Below are positions 15,622-21,864 of a stretch of DNA of 21,864 nt, piece by piece (position 1 is the first letter of the stretch; every line of letters begins with the position of its first letter). The position numbers and the translations under genes are program-made. The stretch is from UBA7359 sp047618295 (lineage in GTDB: Bacteria > Pseudomonadota > Gammaproteobacteria > Eutrophobiales > Eutrophobiaceae). The notes beneath the pieces were generated by a model. That model was given only the letters and a program-made list of their open reading frames with translations, was not told the origin of the DNA and searched no databases. The stretch covers positions 1 to 21,864 of the forward strand of contig JBLHKL010000024.1 in NCBI GenBank assembly GCA_047618295.1. Direction: 5' to 3'.

Positions 15622-16746
15622 TTATTTAGGCATTTTTGCTGACGGTCTTTGTGCAATTTTGGCAATCAACTCTTGTCGTTCCCAACCACGTAGTATTTTA
15701 ATTATTACTTTATTGCCCGGTATGAGGCCGGTGATCATTTCAATTGCCTGATCAGGAGAAGCCACATTCTCTCCATCGATACTAATGATGATATCACCAG
15801 GAACCATGCCCGAACTTTCAGCTGGCCCGTCACGAATAATGGCTGTTACCAAGACACCGCCAGTTTCTAGATTAGCGGATTCTATTACGTCAGCACTTAA
15901 GGTCTGTGCTTCAATACCGAGCCAACCGCGAACTACTTTTCCATTTTTAATGAGTTGATTCATTACATCCAGCGCTTGATTGATTGGTGTAGCAAGGCCA
16001 ATACCTTCAGATCCCCCGCTGCTAGAAATGATAGCGGTATTAATGCCGACTAATTGGCCTTTGGCGGTAACTAAAGCGCCCCCCGAATTACCTAAATTGA
16101 TATCAGCATCGGTTTGAATAAAGTCATCAAAGAATGAAATTCCTCGTCGTTTTCTACTAATCGCGCTGACAATACCTTGGGTCACTGTTTGGCCAAAGTT
16201 ATAAGGATTGCCGATGGCAAGAACGATATCTCCGACTTGTAAGCTGGATGAGTCACCTATGGGAATCATTGGCAGGTTTTGTAATGAAATGTTAATCACA
16301 GCCAAATCGGTATCTGTATCAAGCCCAATTAGTTGCGCCTGACTCTGGCGGCCATCATTCAAGGTGATGCGAATGTCATTGGCATCTTGTATAACGTGTG
16401 CATTGGTCAAAATAAAGCCAGAAGTATTCATTATGACGCCCGATCCGATAGAGCTATCTCGGCGTTGTTTTGGTTTGGTAGGGGCATTTCCAAAGAAACG
16501 TCGGAATAAGGGGTCTTGAAATAGGGGATGGACTCTTTCCTGATATACTTTGCTGGCATAGACATTAACCACAGCCGGAGCGGTAGAGGTTACGGCATCA
16601 TTAAAAGAGTACTGGCTTGTTTCAGGTGATAAAAAGAGAATATTTGATCGTAAATCATCCGATAGTATGATTAAAAACACGAATGCAGCAGCAAGTCCGT
16701 ACGCGGAATATTGCAGCATGAACATTAATGTCTTGTTAATTTTCAC
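15622..16746 (-). CDS. degS: DegS/AlgW-type periplasmic serine protease
   Basis: This membrane-anchored trypsin-like protease probably makes the first cut in an anti-sigma factor (RseA/MucA type) during envelope stress. In 374 residues, an N-terminal membrane segment (about 11-29) is followed by the protease domain and one PDZ domain (about 275-365). The triad is His117 (LTNAHVI), Asp147 (DTDTDLAV) and Ser221 (NLGNSGGAL). A single PDZ and an uncleaved anchor fit DegS/AlgW; DegP and DegQ have two PDZ domains. The position between hisC and petA is the same as algW in Pseudomonas. It is divergent from petABC, with 140 bases between them. Whether it is orthologous to DegS or AlgW cannot be decided from the sequence alone. 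Confidence 0.92.
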   Translation of the reverse strand: MKINKTLMFMLQYSAYGLAAAFVFLIILSDDLRSNILFLSPETSQYSFNDAVTSTAPAVVNVYASKVYQERVHPLFQDPLFRRFFGNAPTKPKQRRDSSIGSGVIMNTSGFILTNAHVIQDANDIRITLNDGRQSQAQLIGLDTDTDLAVINISLQNLPMIPIGDSSSLQVGDIVLAIGNPYNFGQTVTQGIVSAISRKRRGISFFDDFIQTDADINLGNSGGALVTAKGQLVGINTAIISSSGGSEGIGLATPINQALDVMNQLIKNGKVVRGWLGIEAQTLSADVIESANLETGGVLVTAIIRDGPAESSGMVPGDIIISIDGENVASPDQAIEMITGLIPGNKVIIKILRGWERQELIAKIAQRPSAKMPK

Positions 16747-16886
16747 AGAGATTGGAATAAATTAAATTTAGTGATTATTGATATTATGGATAATGATCTG
16801 TTTATCCAATAATCAGTTTAATTTATCATATAACATTTGCGATTAATTATACTGATATTCATCTGTCAGATATGTAAGGGGAAATA

Positions 16887-17480
16887 ATGGATAATAGTAA
16901 TGTCGACAAGGGTCGACGACGATTTTTGACTGCCGCCGCTACTGTGGTTGGTGGGGCAGGTGCAGCTGCTGGTGCTGTGCCATTCATTGCAACCATGACA
17001 CCAAGTGAGAAAACCAAGGCAATTGGTGCTCCGATTGAGGTTGATATCAGTAAATTGCAGCCTGGTGAACGCATGATCGAGAAATGGCAGGGTAAGCCAG
17101 TCTGGATCCTGCGGCGTACACAAGAGATGCTCGATGATATTGCTTCACAAAATGAGGCCGTCAGCGACCCGGCATCGGAAGCAAGCTCACAGCCCGAATA
17201 TGCAACGAATGAATTCCGTGCGCGTGAAGATGAATACCTTGTTGTCATTGGAATCTGTACGCATTTGGGTTGTTCACCCAGTTTCGTGCTAAAAGACGGT
17301 GATAATAGTCCTGTTGTCGATTGGAAAGGGGGATTCTTCTGTCCCTGTCATGGTTCACGCTTTGATTTGGCTGGCCGTGTTTTTAAAGGCGTTCCAGCAC
17401 CTACCAATCTGGTTATCCCACCCTATAAATTTATTTCACCTGGCCAGTTGGTTATTGGTGATGATAGTGAGGCTGCGTAA
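16887..17480 (+). CDS. petA: Ubiquinol-cytochrome c reductase Rieske iron-sulfur subunit
   Basis: PetA carries the [2Fe-2S] cluster that takes electrons from ubiquinol at the outer face of the inner membrane. The 197-residue protein begins with a twin-arginine motif (GRRRFLTAAA, residues 9-18) and a glycine/alanine-rich membrane anchor, as expected for a Tat-exported, uncleaved Rieske protein. The cluster motifs are CTHLGC (Cys124, His126, disulfide Cys129) and CPCHGS (Cys152, His155, disulfide Cys154). A good ribosome-binding site (AGGGGAA) precedes the ATG. The stop overlaps the petB start by one base (TAATG). Confidence 0.98.
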   Translation: MDNSNVDKGRRRFLTAAATVVGGAGAAAGAVPFIATMTPSEKTKAIGAPIEVDISKLQPGERMIEKWQGKPVWILRRTQEMLDDIASQNEAVSDPASEASSQPEYATNEFRAREDEYLVVIGICTHLGCSPSFVLKDGDNSPVVDWKGGFFCPCHGSRFDLAGRVFKGVPAPTNLVIPPYKFISPGQLVIGDDSEAA

Positions 17481-18724
17481 TGGCCAATATTGAAAAGAAT
17501 ATCATTGATGGCTTAACTGGACTGCGTGATTGGGTCGATGACCGTTTTCCATTGATGCAGAATTGGAATGAGCACCTTGCTAAATATTATGCGCCAAAGA
17601 ATTTTAATTTCTGGTATTACTTTGGTGGTTTCGCGCTACTTATTTTTGCCATCCAGATATTGACCGGAATTTGGCTGACGATGAATTATAAACCGTCAGC
17701 TGCGGATGCGTTTGCTTCTGTTGAATACATCATGCGTGATGTTAGCTGGGGCTGGCTCATTCGTTATATGCATTCGACAGGTGCTTCGGCATTTTTCATC
17801 GTCATTTACCTGCATATGTTTCGTGCTTTGTTGTACGGGTCCTATAAAAAACCACGCGAATTGTTGTGGTTGACAGGCATGGGTCTCTATCTAGTACTCA
17901 TGGCTGAGGCATTTTTTGGCTATTTGCTACCTTGGGGGCAGATGTCCTATTGGGGTGCACAGGTAATTATCTCCTTGTTTGGTGCATTACCGTTTATTGG
18001 CGAGACACTCTCACTCTGGATACGTGGCGATTTTGTCGTTTCTGATGTCACCTTAAATCGTTTCTTTTCATTACATGTTATTGCCTTCCCGCTACTTATC
18101 TTTGGATTAATTGGAGCCCATATCCTTGCCTTGCATCAGGTCGGTTCTAATAACCCTGACGGCGTAGAGATTAAAAAGAATAAAAATGCTGAAGGCATAC
18201 CACTAGATGGGATTCCTTTTCATCCCTACTACACAGTGAAAGATATCTTTGGTGCAACCGTATTTCTTATCTTCTTTTTTGGTGTTGTCTTCTTTATGCC
18301 AGAGATGAATGGTTATTTTCTGGAACACGCCAATTTTATCCCTGCGAATCCACTTAAAACGCCTGAGCATATAGCACCAGTGTGGTACTTCACACCGTTC
18401 TATGCGATTTTACGCGCGGTACCGGATCAACTTGGTGGCGTAATAGCGATGGGCATGGCAACGAATATATTTCTCTTATTGCCTTGGCTGGATAGAAGCC
18501 CGGTGAAATCCACGCGTTATCGTGGATGGAACTTTCGTTGCGCGCTAACCCTGTTTGTCATCAGTTTTATTATCTTGGGTTGGTTAGGTATGCAGCCAGT
18601 AACACCATTGTTTACCTGGATGGCGCGTTTCTTTTCACTCGTTTATTTTGCATTCTTTTTATTAATGCCATTTTACACTGCTATCGACAATGACAAGTCG
18701 GTACCAGACAGGGTGAAAGACTAA
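17480..18724 (+). CDS. petB: Cytochrome b subunit of the bc1 complex
   Basis: This subunit holds hemes bL and bH and forms both quinone sites. The 414-residue membrane protein has its four heme histidines at His98 and His112 (RYMHST, IYLHMFR) and His199 and His214 (FSLHVIA, IGAHILALH). The Qo-site motif is PVWY (residues 300-303) instead of the textbook PEWY. I recall this variant from other beta- and gammaproteobacterial cytochromes b, so it is not by itself a defect. Eight membrane segments are expected, with the C-terminal ones ending near residue 400. It overlaps both petA and petC by one base, so the three are translationally coupled. Confidence 0.98.
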   Translation: MANIEKNIIDGLTGLRDWVDDRFPLMQNWNEHLAKYYAPKNFNFWYYFGGFALLIFAIQILTGIWLTMNYKPSAADAFASVEYIMRDVSWGWLIRYMHSTGASAFFIVIYLHMFRALLYGSYKKPRELLWLTGMGLYLVLMAEAFFGYLLPWGQMSYWGAQVIISLFGALPFIGETLSLWIRGDFVVSDVTLNRFFSLHVIAFPLLIFGLIGAHILALHQVGSNNPDGVEIKKNKNAEGIPLDGIPFHPYYTVKDIFGATVFLIFFFGVVFFMPEMNGYFLEHANFIPANPLKTPEHIAPVWYFTPFYAILRAVPDQLGGVIAMGMATNIFLLLPWLDRSPVKSTRYRGWNFRCALTLFVISFIILGWLGMQPVTPLFTWMARFFSLVYFAFFLLMPFYTAIDNDKSVPDRVKD

Positions 18725-19473
18725 TGCCAAGCTATAAACAACTATGTAAGTTAACGCTTATCCTCTTAATGGCGATCTCGGCAAGTGCTTCTGCTGCAGG
18801 CGGAGCAAAATTAATGCATATGGAGGTCGATCTCTCCAATCAAGAGTCACTGCAACGTGGTGCAAAGACCTTCGTCAATTATTGCCTAAGCTGTCATGCC
18901 GCGGCCTATATGCGTTATAACCGCATGGGTCAGGATCTGGGTATCAGTGAAGATGTCTTGAAGGCCAACTTCATGTTTGGTACTGACAAAGTGGGCAAAA
19001 CTATGACTGTTGCCATGACCAACCCTGATTCGCTGCGATTTTTTGGTGTTTCACCACCAGATTTATCGGTTATTGCACGTGCTCGTGGGGCGGATTGGCT
19101 CTATAGCTACTTTAAAACATTCTATGTGGATAAATCACGCCCATTTGGTGTTAATAATCTGACGTTCAAAGATGTCGGTATGCCGCATGTACTATGGGAG
19201 CTACAAGGCGCACAGCGTTTGGCACATAAGGAATCAGAGGATGGCGGACATCACGCTCCGACGTATGCCGACCTGGAAATAATCACTCCGGGGACACAGA
19301 GCGAAGCAGAATACGATCAAACAGTACAAAATTTGGTCAATTTTATGGTCTATCTGGGTGAACCAATCAAGCTGAAACGTGGCAAGATTGGCGTCTGGGT
19401 ACTGATGTATCTGTTTGTTTTTATGATAGTTGCCTACATGCTGAAGAAGGAATATTGGCGCGACATTCATTAG
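18724..19473 (+). CDS. petC: Cytochrome c1 subunit of the bc1 complex
   Basis: Cytochrome c1 passes electrons from the Rieske protein to soluble cytochrome c. The 249-residue precursor has a signal peptide (about residues 1-24, ending SASA), one heme c motif CLSCH (Cys54, Cys57, His58), and a likely axial Met153 in VGMPHVLWE. A C-terminal membrane anchor lies at about 222-241 (GVWVLMYLFVFMIVAYML), ending in positively charged residues. Fragments such as YMRYNRMG and PPDLSVIARARG are typical of the family. It closes the petABC operon and is followed by a hairpin at 19506-19533. Confidence 0.97.
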   Translation: MPSYKQLCKLTLILLMAISASASAAGGAKLMHMEVDLSNQESLQRGAKTFVNYCLSCHAAAYMRYNRMGQDLGISEDVLKANFMFGTDKVGKTMTVAMTNPDSLRFFGVSPPDLSVIARARGADWLYSYFKTFYVDKSRPFGVNNLTFKDVGMPHVLWELQGAQRLAHKESEDGGHHAPTYADLEIITPGTQSEAEYDQTVQNLVNFMVYLGEPIKLKRGKIGVWVLMYLFVFMIVAYMLKKEYWRDIH

Positions 19474-19505
19474 AATCAGCTGTCTCAGCTAAAGCAGTAA
19501 ATCGT

Positions 19506-19533
19506 TTGCCGGGTGCAAAAATGCACCCGGCAA
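19506..19533 (+). terminator. Perfect hairpin after petABC
   Basis: TTGCCGGGTGCA and TGCACCCGGCAA form a 12-base perfect stem around an AAAA loop, 32 bases after the petC stop. There is no T-run downstream, so it may act as an mRNA-stabilising or Rho-assisted end, not a simple intrinsic terminator. Confidence 0.65.
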
Positions 19534-19619
19534 CTACTCAAAATCCACTCCGACATTCATAACCCGAAAAATATCTGCTTAAACCTGCTCCAGAGCCCCA
19601 TTATTTTTCGAATCTGGTG

Positions 19620-19625
19620 TATAAT
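19620..19625 (+). promoter_or_regulatory. Candidate -10 promoter element of sspA
   Basis: A consensus TATAAT sits 36 bases before the sspA ATG and is followed by a GC-rich CCCGCGC segment. No good -35 box is found 16-18 bases upstream. sspA is often transcribed separately from petABC, which fits a promoter here. Confidence 0.5.
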
Positions 19626-19660
19626 CCCGCGCTTTCGAACAAGGCTGGAGTGTAAATAGT

Positions 19661-20296
19661 ATGGCAAGTGTCGCCAATCGTCGTTCATTAATGGTTTTAT
19701 ATTCAGACAGTATTAGTCCAATTGGGCATGCTGTGCGTATCGTATTGGCAGAAAAAGATGTCAATGTAGAGATCAATTTTATTGAGGATGACAATAGACC
19801 GGAAGAGTTGAACGATCTAAATCCCTATAACTCAATCCTGACTCTGATAGATCGGGATCTGGTGCTTTATGACGCGCATATCATCATGGAATATCTTGAT
19901 GAGCGTTTTCCACATCCACCATTAATGCCGGTTGACCCTGTCAATCGAGCAAGCAACCGCCAATTACGTTATCGCGTAATGCGCGATCTGTATTCAGTTG
20001 TTGCGGAGTTGGAAAGCGACAATGAAATAGCAGCAGCCAATGCCAAGAAAGTCTTACGCGACAACCTGACCTCAATTGCGCCTGCGTTTGCACAAATGCC
20101 TTATTTCATGTCAGAAGAATATTCTTTGGTCGATTGTTGTATGGCGCCATTGATGTTGCGATTAAACGAATATGGCATCAAGTTACCAATATCAGGTAAG
20201 CCATTACAGGAATATGCTGATCGCTTGTTTGAACGCGAGGCATTTAAAACCAGCATGTCAGTGATTGAAAGCGAATATAACGATACTGCAGCCTGA
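19661..20296 (+). CDS. sspA: Stringent starvation protein A
   Basis: SspA is a glutathione-S-transferase-fold protein that binds RNA polymerase and affects transcription during starvation and acid stress. Its 211 residues comprise a thioredoxin-like N-terminal domain (about 10-87) and a helical C-terminal domain. The surface motif Pro84-His85-Pro86 (RFPHPPLMPVDP), which is important in E. coli SspA, falls at the same residue numbers here. It lies downstream of petABC, a conserved order, and 39 bases before sspB. Confidence 0.96.
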   Translation: MASVANRRSLMVLYSDSISPIGHAVRIVLAEKDVNVEINFIEDDNRPEELNDLNPYNSILTLIDRDLVLYDAHIIMEYLDERFPHPPLMPVDPVNRASNRQLRYRVMRDLYSVVAELESDNEIAAANAKKVLRDNLTSIAPAFAQMPYFMSEEYSLVDCCMAPLMLRLNEYGIKLPISGKPLQEYADRLFEREAFKTSMSVIESEYNDTAA

Positions 20297-20335
20297 ATAT
20301 AATTCAGACTACAATCCGGACAGGGGCAAAGAGTT

Positions 20336-20755
20336 ATGAATTCTAATAAACCTTACCTGTTACGCGCACTTTACGATTGGATATGTGATAACCATCTAAC
20401 GCCTTACGTATTGGTCGATGCCAGTGGCGATGATTTAAATATCCCGCATGAGTTTGTTGAAGACGGCAAGATTGTGTTGAATATTTCACCCAGTGCTGTG
20501 CGCGATCTGGACCTGAGTAACGACTATGTCAACTTCAAGGCACGTTTCTCCGGCAAGAGCATGAATGTTTATTTTCCCGGTCATGCTGTGCAAGCTATCT
20601 ATGCCAAGGAAAATGGTCGCGGCATGGTTTTCCCTGAACAGGAAGAGGAAGTCACAGCGGGTGAAGATACTGTGTCTAATTCTGAACCAGAAAAACCTGT
20701 TGAGAAGAAAGAAGAAAAGAAGAAGGATCGATCGCATTTGAAGGTTATTAAATAA
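20336..20755 (+). CDS. sspB: ClpXP protease specificity-enhancing factor SspB
   Basis: SspB tethers ssrA-tagged proteins from stalled ribosomes to the ClpXP protease. The 139-residue protein has the compact substrate-binding domain in its first ~105 residues (KPYLLRALYDWICDNHLTPY, then LNISPSAVRDL, then AIYAKENGRGMVF). A charged, disordered linker rich in Glu and Lys follows. The tail LKVIK matches the ClpX-binding peptide at the end of E. coli SspB. A ribosome-binding site (AGGGGC) lies upstream of the ATG. It probably forms an operon with sspA. Confidence 0.96.
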   Translation: MNSNKPYLLRALYDWICDNHLTPYVLVDASGDDLNIPHEFVEDGKIVLNISPSAVRDLDLSNDYVNFKARFSGKSMNVYFPGHAVQAIYAKENGRGMVFPEQEEEVTAGEDTVSNSEPEKPVEKKEEKKKDRSHLKVIK

Positions 20756-20770
20756 CCTTTCTTCATCGTT

Positions 20771-20834
20771 TTTCCCGCATCGGCGGGAAACCAGTCAAAT
20801 TTATAATTCTTTGTCATTCCCACGTAGGTGGGAA
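20771..20834. repeat. Two TTCCC-N-GGGAA palindromes followed by CCAGT
   Basis: TTTCCCGC/GCGGGAAA (20771-20790, loop ATCG) is followed by CCAGT. TTCCCAC/GTGGGAA (20817-20834, loop GTAG) is followed by CCCAGT. Both copies share stem design and flank but differ in compensating stem bases (G-C versus A-T pairs). They resemble the small dispersed repeats known as dRS3 in Neisseria and the common GGAATCCAGT-type repeats elsewhere. The first copy could also serve as the sspB terminator on either strand. Confidence 0.7.
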
Positions 20835-20906
20835 CCCAGTTAAACAATAAGCTTCATCTTTCCTTTTAGCATTAGTTTCGCCTCATACGGCGAGTTCGCT
20901 GCTCTT

Positions 20907-20945
20907 TCGCATCCATGCGATCGCAGCATAAGTACATCCATGTAC
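20907..20945. repeat. Pair of CATCCATG-centred palindromes
   Basis: TCGCATCCATGCGA (20907-20920) and GTACATCCATGTAC (20932-20945) are both inverted repeats around a central CC, with different arm sequences that are each self-complementary. Related copies are at 4886-4897, 15585-15600 and, reversed, 21695-21706, all outside genes. Confidence 0.65.
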
Positions 20946-21114
20946 AAAACTTTTATTTGCTTTGCTAAAAATGAAGTCACCAAGAAAAGGGGACCTCAAT
21001 GCCTCGGCAAGTCATAAGGGGATCGATTAAACCTACCCCATTTGAAGTATGTTAATACAACTTATCAATCATCTTTTTGTGTTGTATTACGTCAATACCA
21101 AATGATATTAACCA

Positions 21115-21251
21115 TGTCCGCTTTTAGTGATTAATTAAAATGTTAATATGCAGCAATCCCTCTGTGTCAGGGTAGTTGCCCTCTGTATGATTAATAAATA
21201 TAACAGACGACAACTACCCTGACACAGAGGGGAGTCAACCCAAAGCGGACA
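21115..21251. repeat. Nested fold-back element
   Basis: The outer arms are TGTCCGCTTT (21115-21124) and AAAGCGGACA (21242-21251), perfect over 10 bases. The inner arms are perfect over 21 bases (21158-21178 and 21211-21231), starting CCCTCTGTGTC and ending GACACAGAGGG. The inner loop is 32 AT-rich bases. The spacers between outer and inner arms differ (33 and 10 bases), so this is not one simple hairpin. No open frame is inside. It could be a MITE-like insertion in an older palindrome. Confidence 0.75.
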
Positions 21252-21299
21252 AAGTGTCCCTTAAAATATAGTCATATGTCACCCTGCCTGGAATAAATT

Positions 21300-21593
21300 A
21301 TGTATGTTGTAATATTGAAAGCTACCGTTGATAACCTGGATCAAGAATACAAAGATGTTCTTGAAAAAATGAAAATATTGGCGTTCGAGCAATATGGCTG
21401 CCTTGAATTCACGGCGATGATGGATGGAAATAACAGAATTGCTCTTTCATACTGGGAGAACGAAGAACAGATAAAGAAATGGAAACAAAATATCGAGCAT
21501 TTAAAGACCCAAAACCAAGCACAAAATAAATGGTACAAAACCTATTCAGTACAAGTAGCAGAGATCACTCGTGAATATAGTTTCAACACATAA
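21300..21593 (+). CDS. Small ABM-fold (antibiotic biosynthesis monooxygenase-like) protein
   Basis: The 97-residue protein fits the ABM dimeric ferredoxin-like fold. It starts with a beta strand (MYVVILKATV), then a helix (about 12-32), then GCLEFTAMMDGNNRIALSYWENEEQIKKWKQN, and ends with an EITREYSF strand. ABM-fold proteins include quinone-forming monooxygenases and heme-degrading enzymes, but many members have no known activity, and no catalytic residue can be assigned here. There is no signal peptide. The gene stands alone between repeats: a fold-back element ends 48 bases upstream and a GTCC palindrome begins 21 bases downstream. The ribosome-binding site is weak. Confidence 0.75.
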   Translation: MYVVILKATVDNLDQEYKDVLEKMKILAFEQYGCLEFTAMMDGNNRIALSYWENEEQIKKWKQNIEHLKTQNQAQNKWYKTYSVQVAEITREYSFNT

Positions 21594-21614
21594 CAAAATG
21601 GTAAATACTCTTAC

Positions 21615-21639
21615 GTCCGTTTCTGGCCGAAATGAGGAC
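21615..21639. repeat. Degenerate GTCC...GGCC...GGAC palindrome
   Basis: The sequence GTCCGTTTC-TGGCC-GAAATGAGGAC is an imperfect palindrome centred on GGCC. Its arms resemble the TGTCCGCTTT/AAAGCGGACA outer arms at 21115-21251, so the small ABM-fold gene is bracketed by related motifs. Confidence 0.5.
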
Positions 21640-21694
21640 ATTCTATAAGACGTTCCAAAGCAGTCATTAACCTATTAAGAAGGTCAGTGTGACT

Positions 21695-21706
21695 TGCATG
21701 GATGCA
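21695..21706. repeat. TGCATGGATGCA palindrome, reverse-orientation CATCCATG-type copy
   Basis: Five-base arms surround a central GG, the complement of the copy at 4886-4897. The following GCGCAAGGAGCGCAGGA, read on the other strand, gives TCCTGCGCTCC, similar to TCCTGCGCCGC just before the 4886 copy. This supports a shared longer repeat unit. Confidence 0.5.
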
Positions 21707-21765
21707 CTAATACCGTGGGCGCAAGGAGCGCAGGAACGGCCGATAGATTTTCTTTTTGCTAATTT

Positions 21766-21864
21766 CTAGTTGGTAGAAAGTATTTCTTCTTTAAATTTCA
21801 GACATTCATTTTCAACAATAGCTCTAACTATATGGATATCCATTGCTTCGGTGCCAAAGTTTTT
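21766..21864 (-). CDS. Possible C-terminal end of a reverse-strand gene
   Basis: On the reverse strand the frame is open from the right edge to a TAG at 21766-21768, giving 32 residues ending in ENECLKFKEEILSTN. The composition (charged, helix-like) is compatible with a protein C-terminus, but the piece is too short for a family assignment and could be chance. Confidence 0.3.
   Translation of the reverse strand, partial: KNFGTEAMDIHIVRAIVENECLKFKEEILSTN

Larger units (their letters stand above)
20756..21299. other. Repeat-rich gene-free region after sspB
   Basis: This 544-base stretch has no supportable gene. It contains, in order, two TTCCC/GGGAA palindromes (20771-20834), two CATCCATG-type palindromes (20907-20945), a low-complexity piece up to about 21030 that could be the remnant of a longer repeat, and a nested fold-back structure (21115-21251). 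Such accumulation marks it as a place where repeats are tolerated or preferentially inserted. Confidence 0.7.

Noticed and set aside
16747..16886. Promoters in the degS-petA divergent gap
   Set aside because: A TATACT-like box exists upstream of petA, but no matching -35 element is visible at proper spacing, so no site is called.
20599..20847. Reverse-strand frame over the sspB 3' end with a VPTYVGM/WFPADAG pattern
   Set aside because: The protein pattern is the translation of the two TTCCC/GGGAA repeats read in reverse, a common artefact of such repeats.

Overview
The window is chromosomal DNA from a moderately AT-rich gammaproteobacterium. The evidence is gene order. One block runs mlaC-ibaG-murA-hisG-hisD-hisC, then a degS-like protease on the opposite strand, then petABC-sspA-sspB, an arrangement familiar from Pseudomonas-type gammaproteobacteria. 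A separate yajC-secD-secF block and PdxB, SspA and SspB also fit this class. I cannot name a genus.

Layout. Positions 1-1301 hold the 3' end of a DUF692/MNIO-type oxidase gene and an overlapping partner-like gene, the tail of a probable peptide-modification (RiPP) locus that continues off the left edge. Positions 1549-4753 encode YajC-SecD-SecF, the accessory module of the Sec translocon. A repeat-bearing gap (4754-5011) follows. Positions 5012-7160 hold pdxB (pyridoxal phosphate synthesis), purN (purine synthesis) and gloA (methylglyoxal detoxification), closely spaced. Positions 7253-10609 hold an RND/MMPL-type exporter followed by an MlaC/Ttg2D periplasmic lipid-binding protein. The usual mlaF, mlaE, mlaD and mlaB genes are not beside mlaC; the RND gene stands where they would be. 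Positions 10717-15429 hold ibaG, murA and the hisGDC cluster. The degS-like protease (15622-16746) is convergent with hisC and divergent from petABC (16887-19473), the cytochrome bc1 complex. sspA and sspB (19661-20755) follow.

After sspB the sequence becomes rich in short repeats: two TTCCC/GGGAA palindromes, two CATCCATG-centred palindromes and a nested fold-back structure. These are followed by an isolated small gene of the antibiotic-biosynthesis-monooxygenase (ABM) fold and a possible reverse-strand gene running off the right edge.

Most of the window is ordinary housekeeping sequence. The points worth a second look are the MNIO gene pair at the left edge, the RND exporter plus MlaC arrangement (which recalls HpnN-HpnM of hopanoid clusters), and several families of intergenic palindromes, one of which shows compensating changes in its two arms. 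I saw no rRNA, tRNA, CRISPR array, transposase or phage gene.
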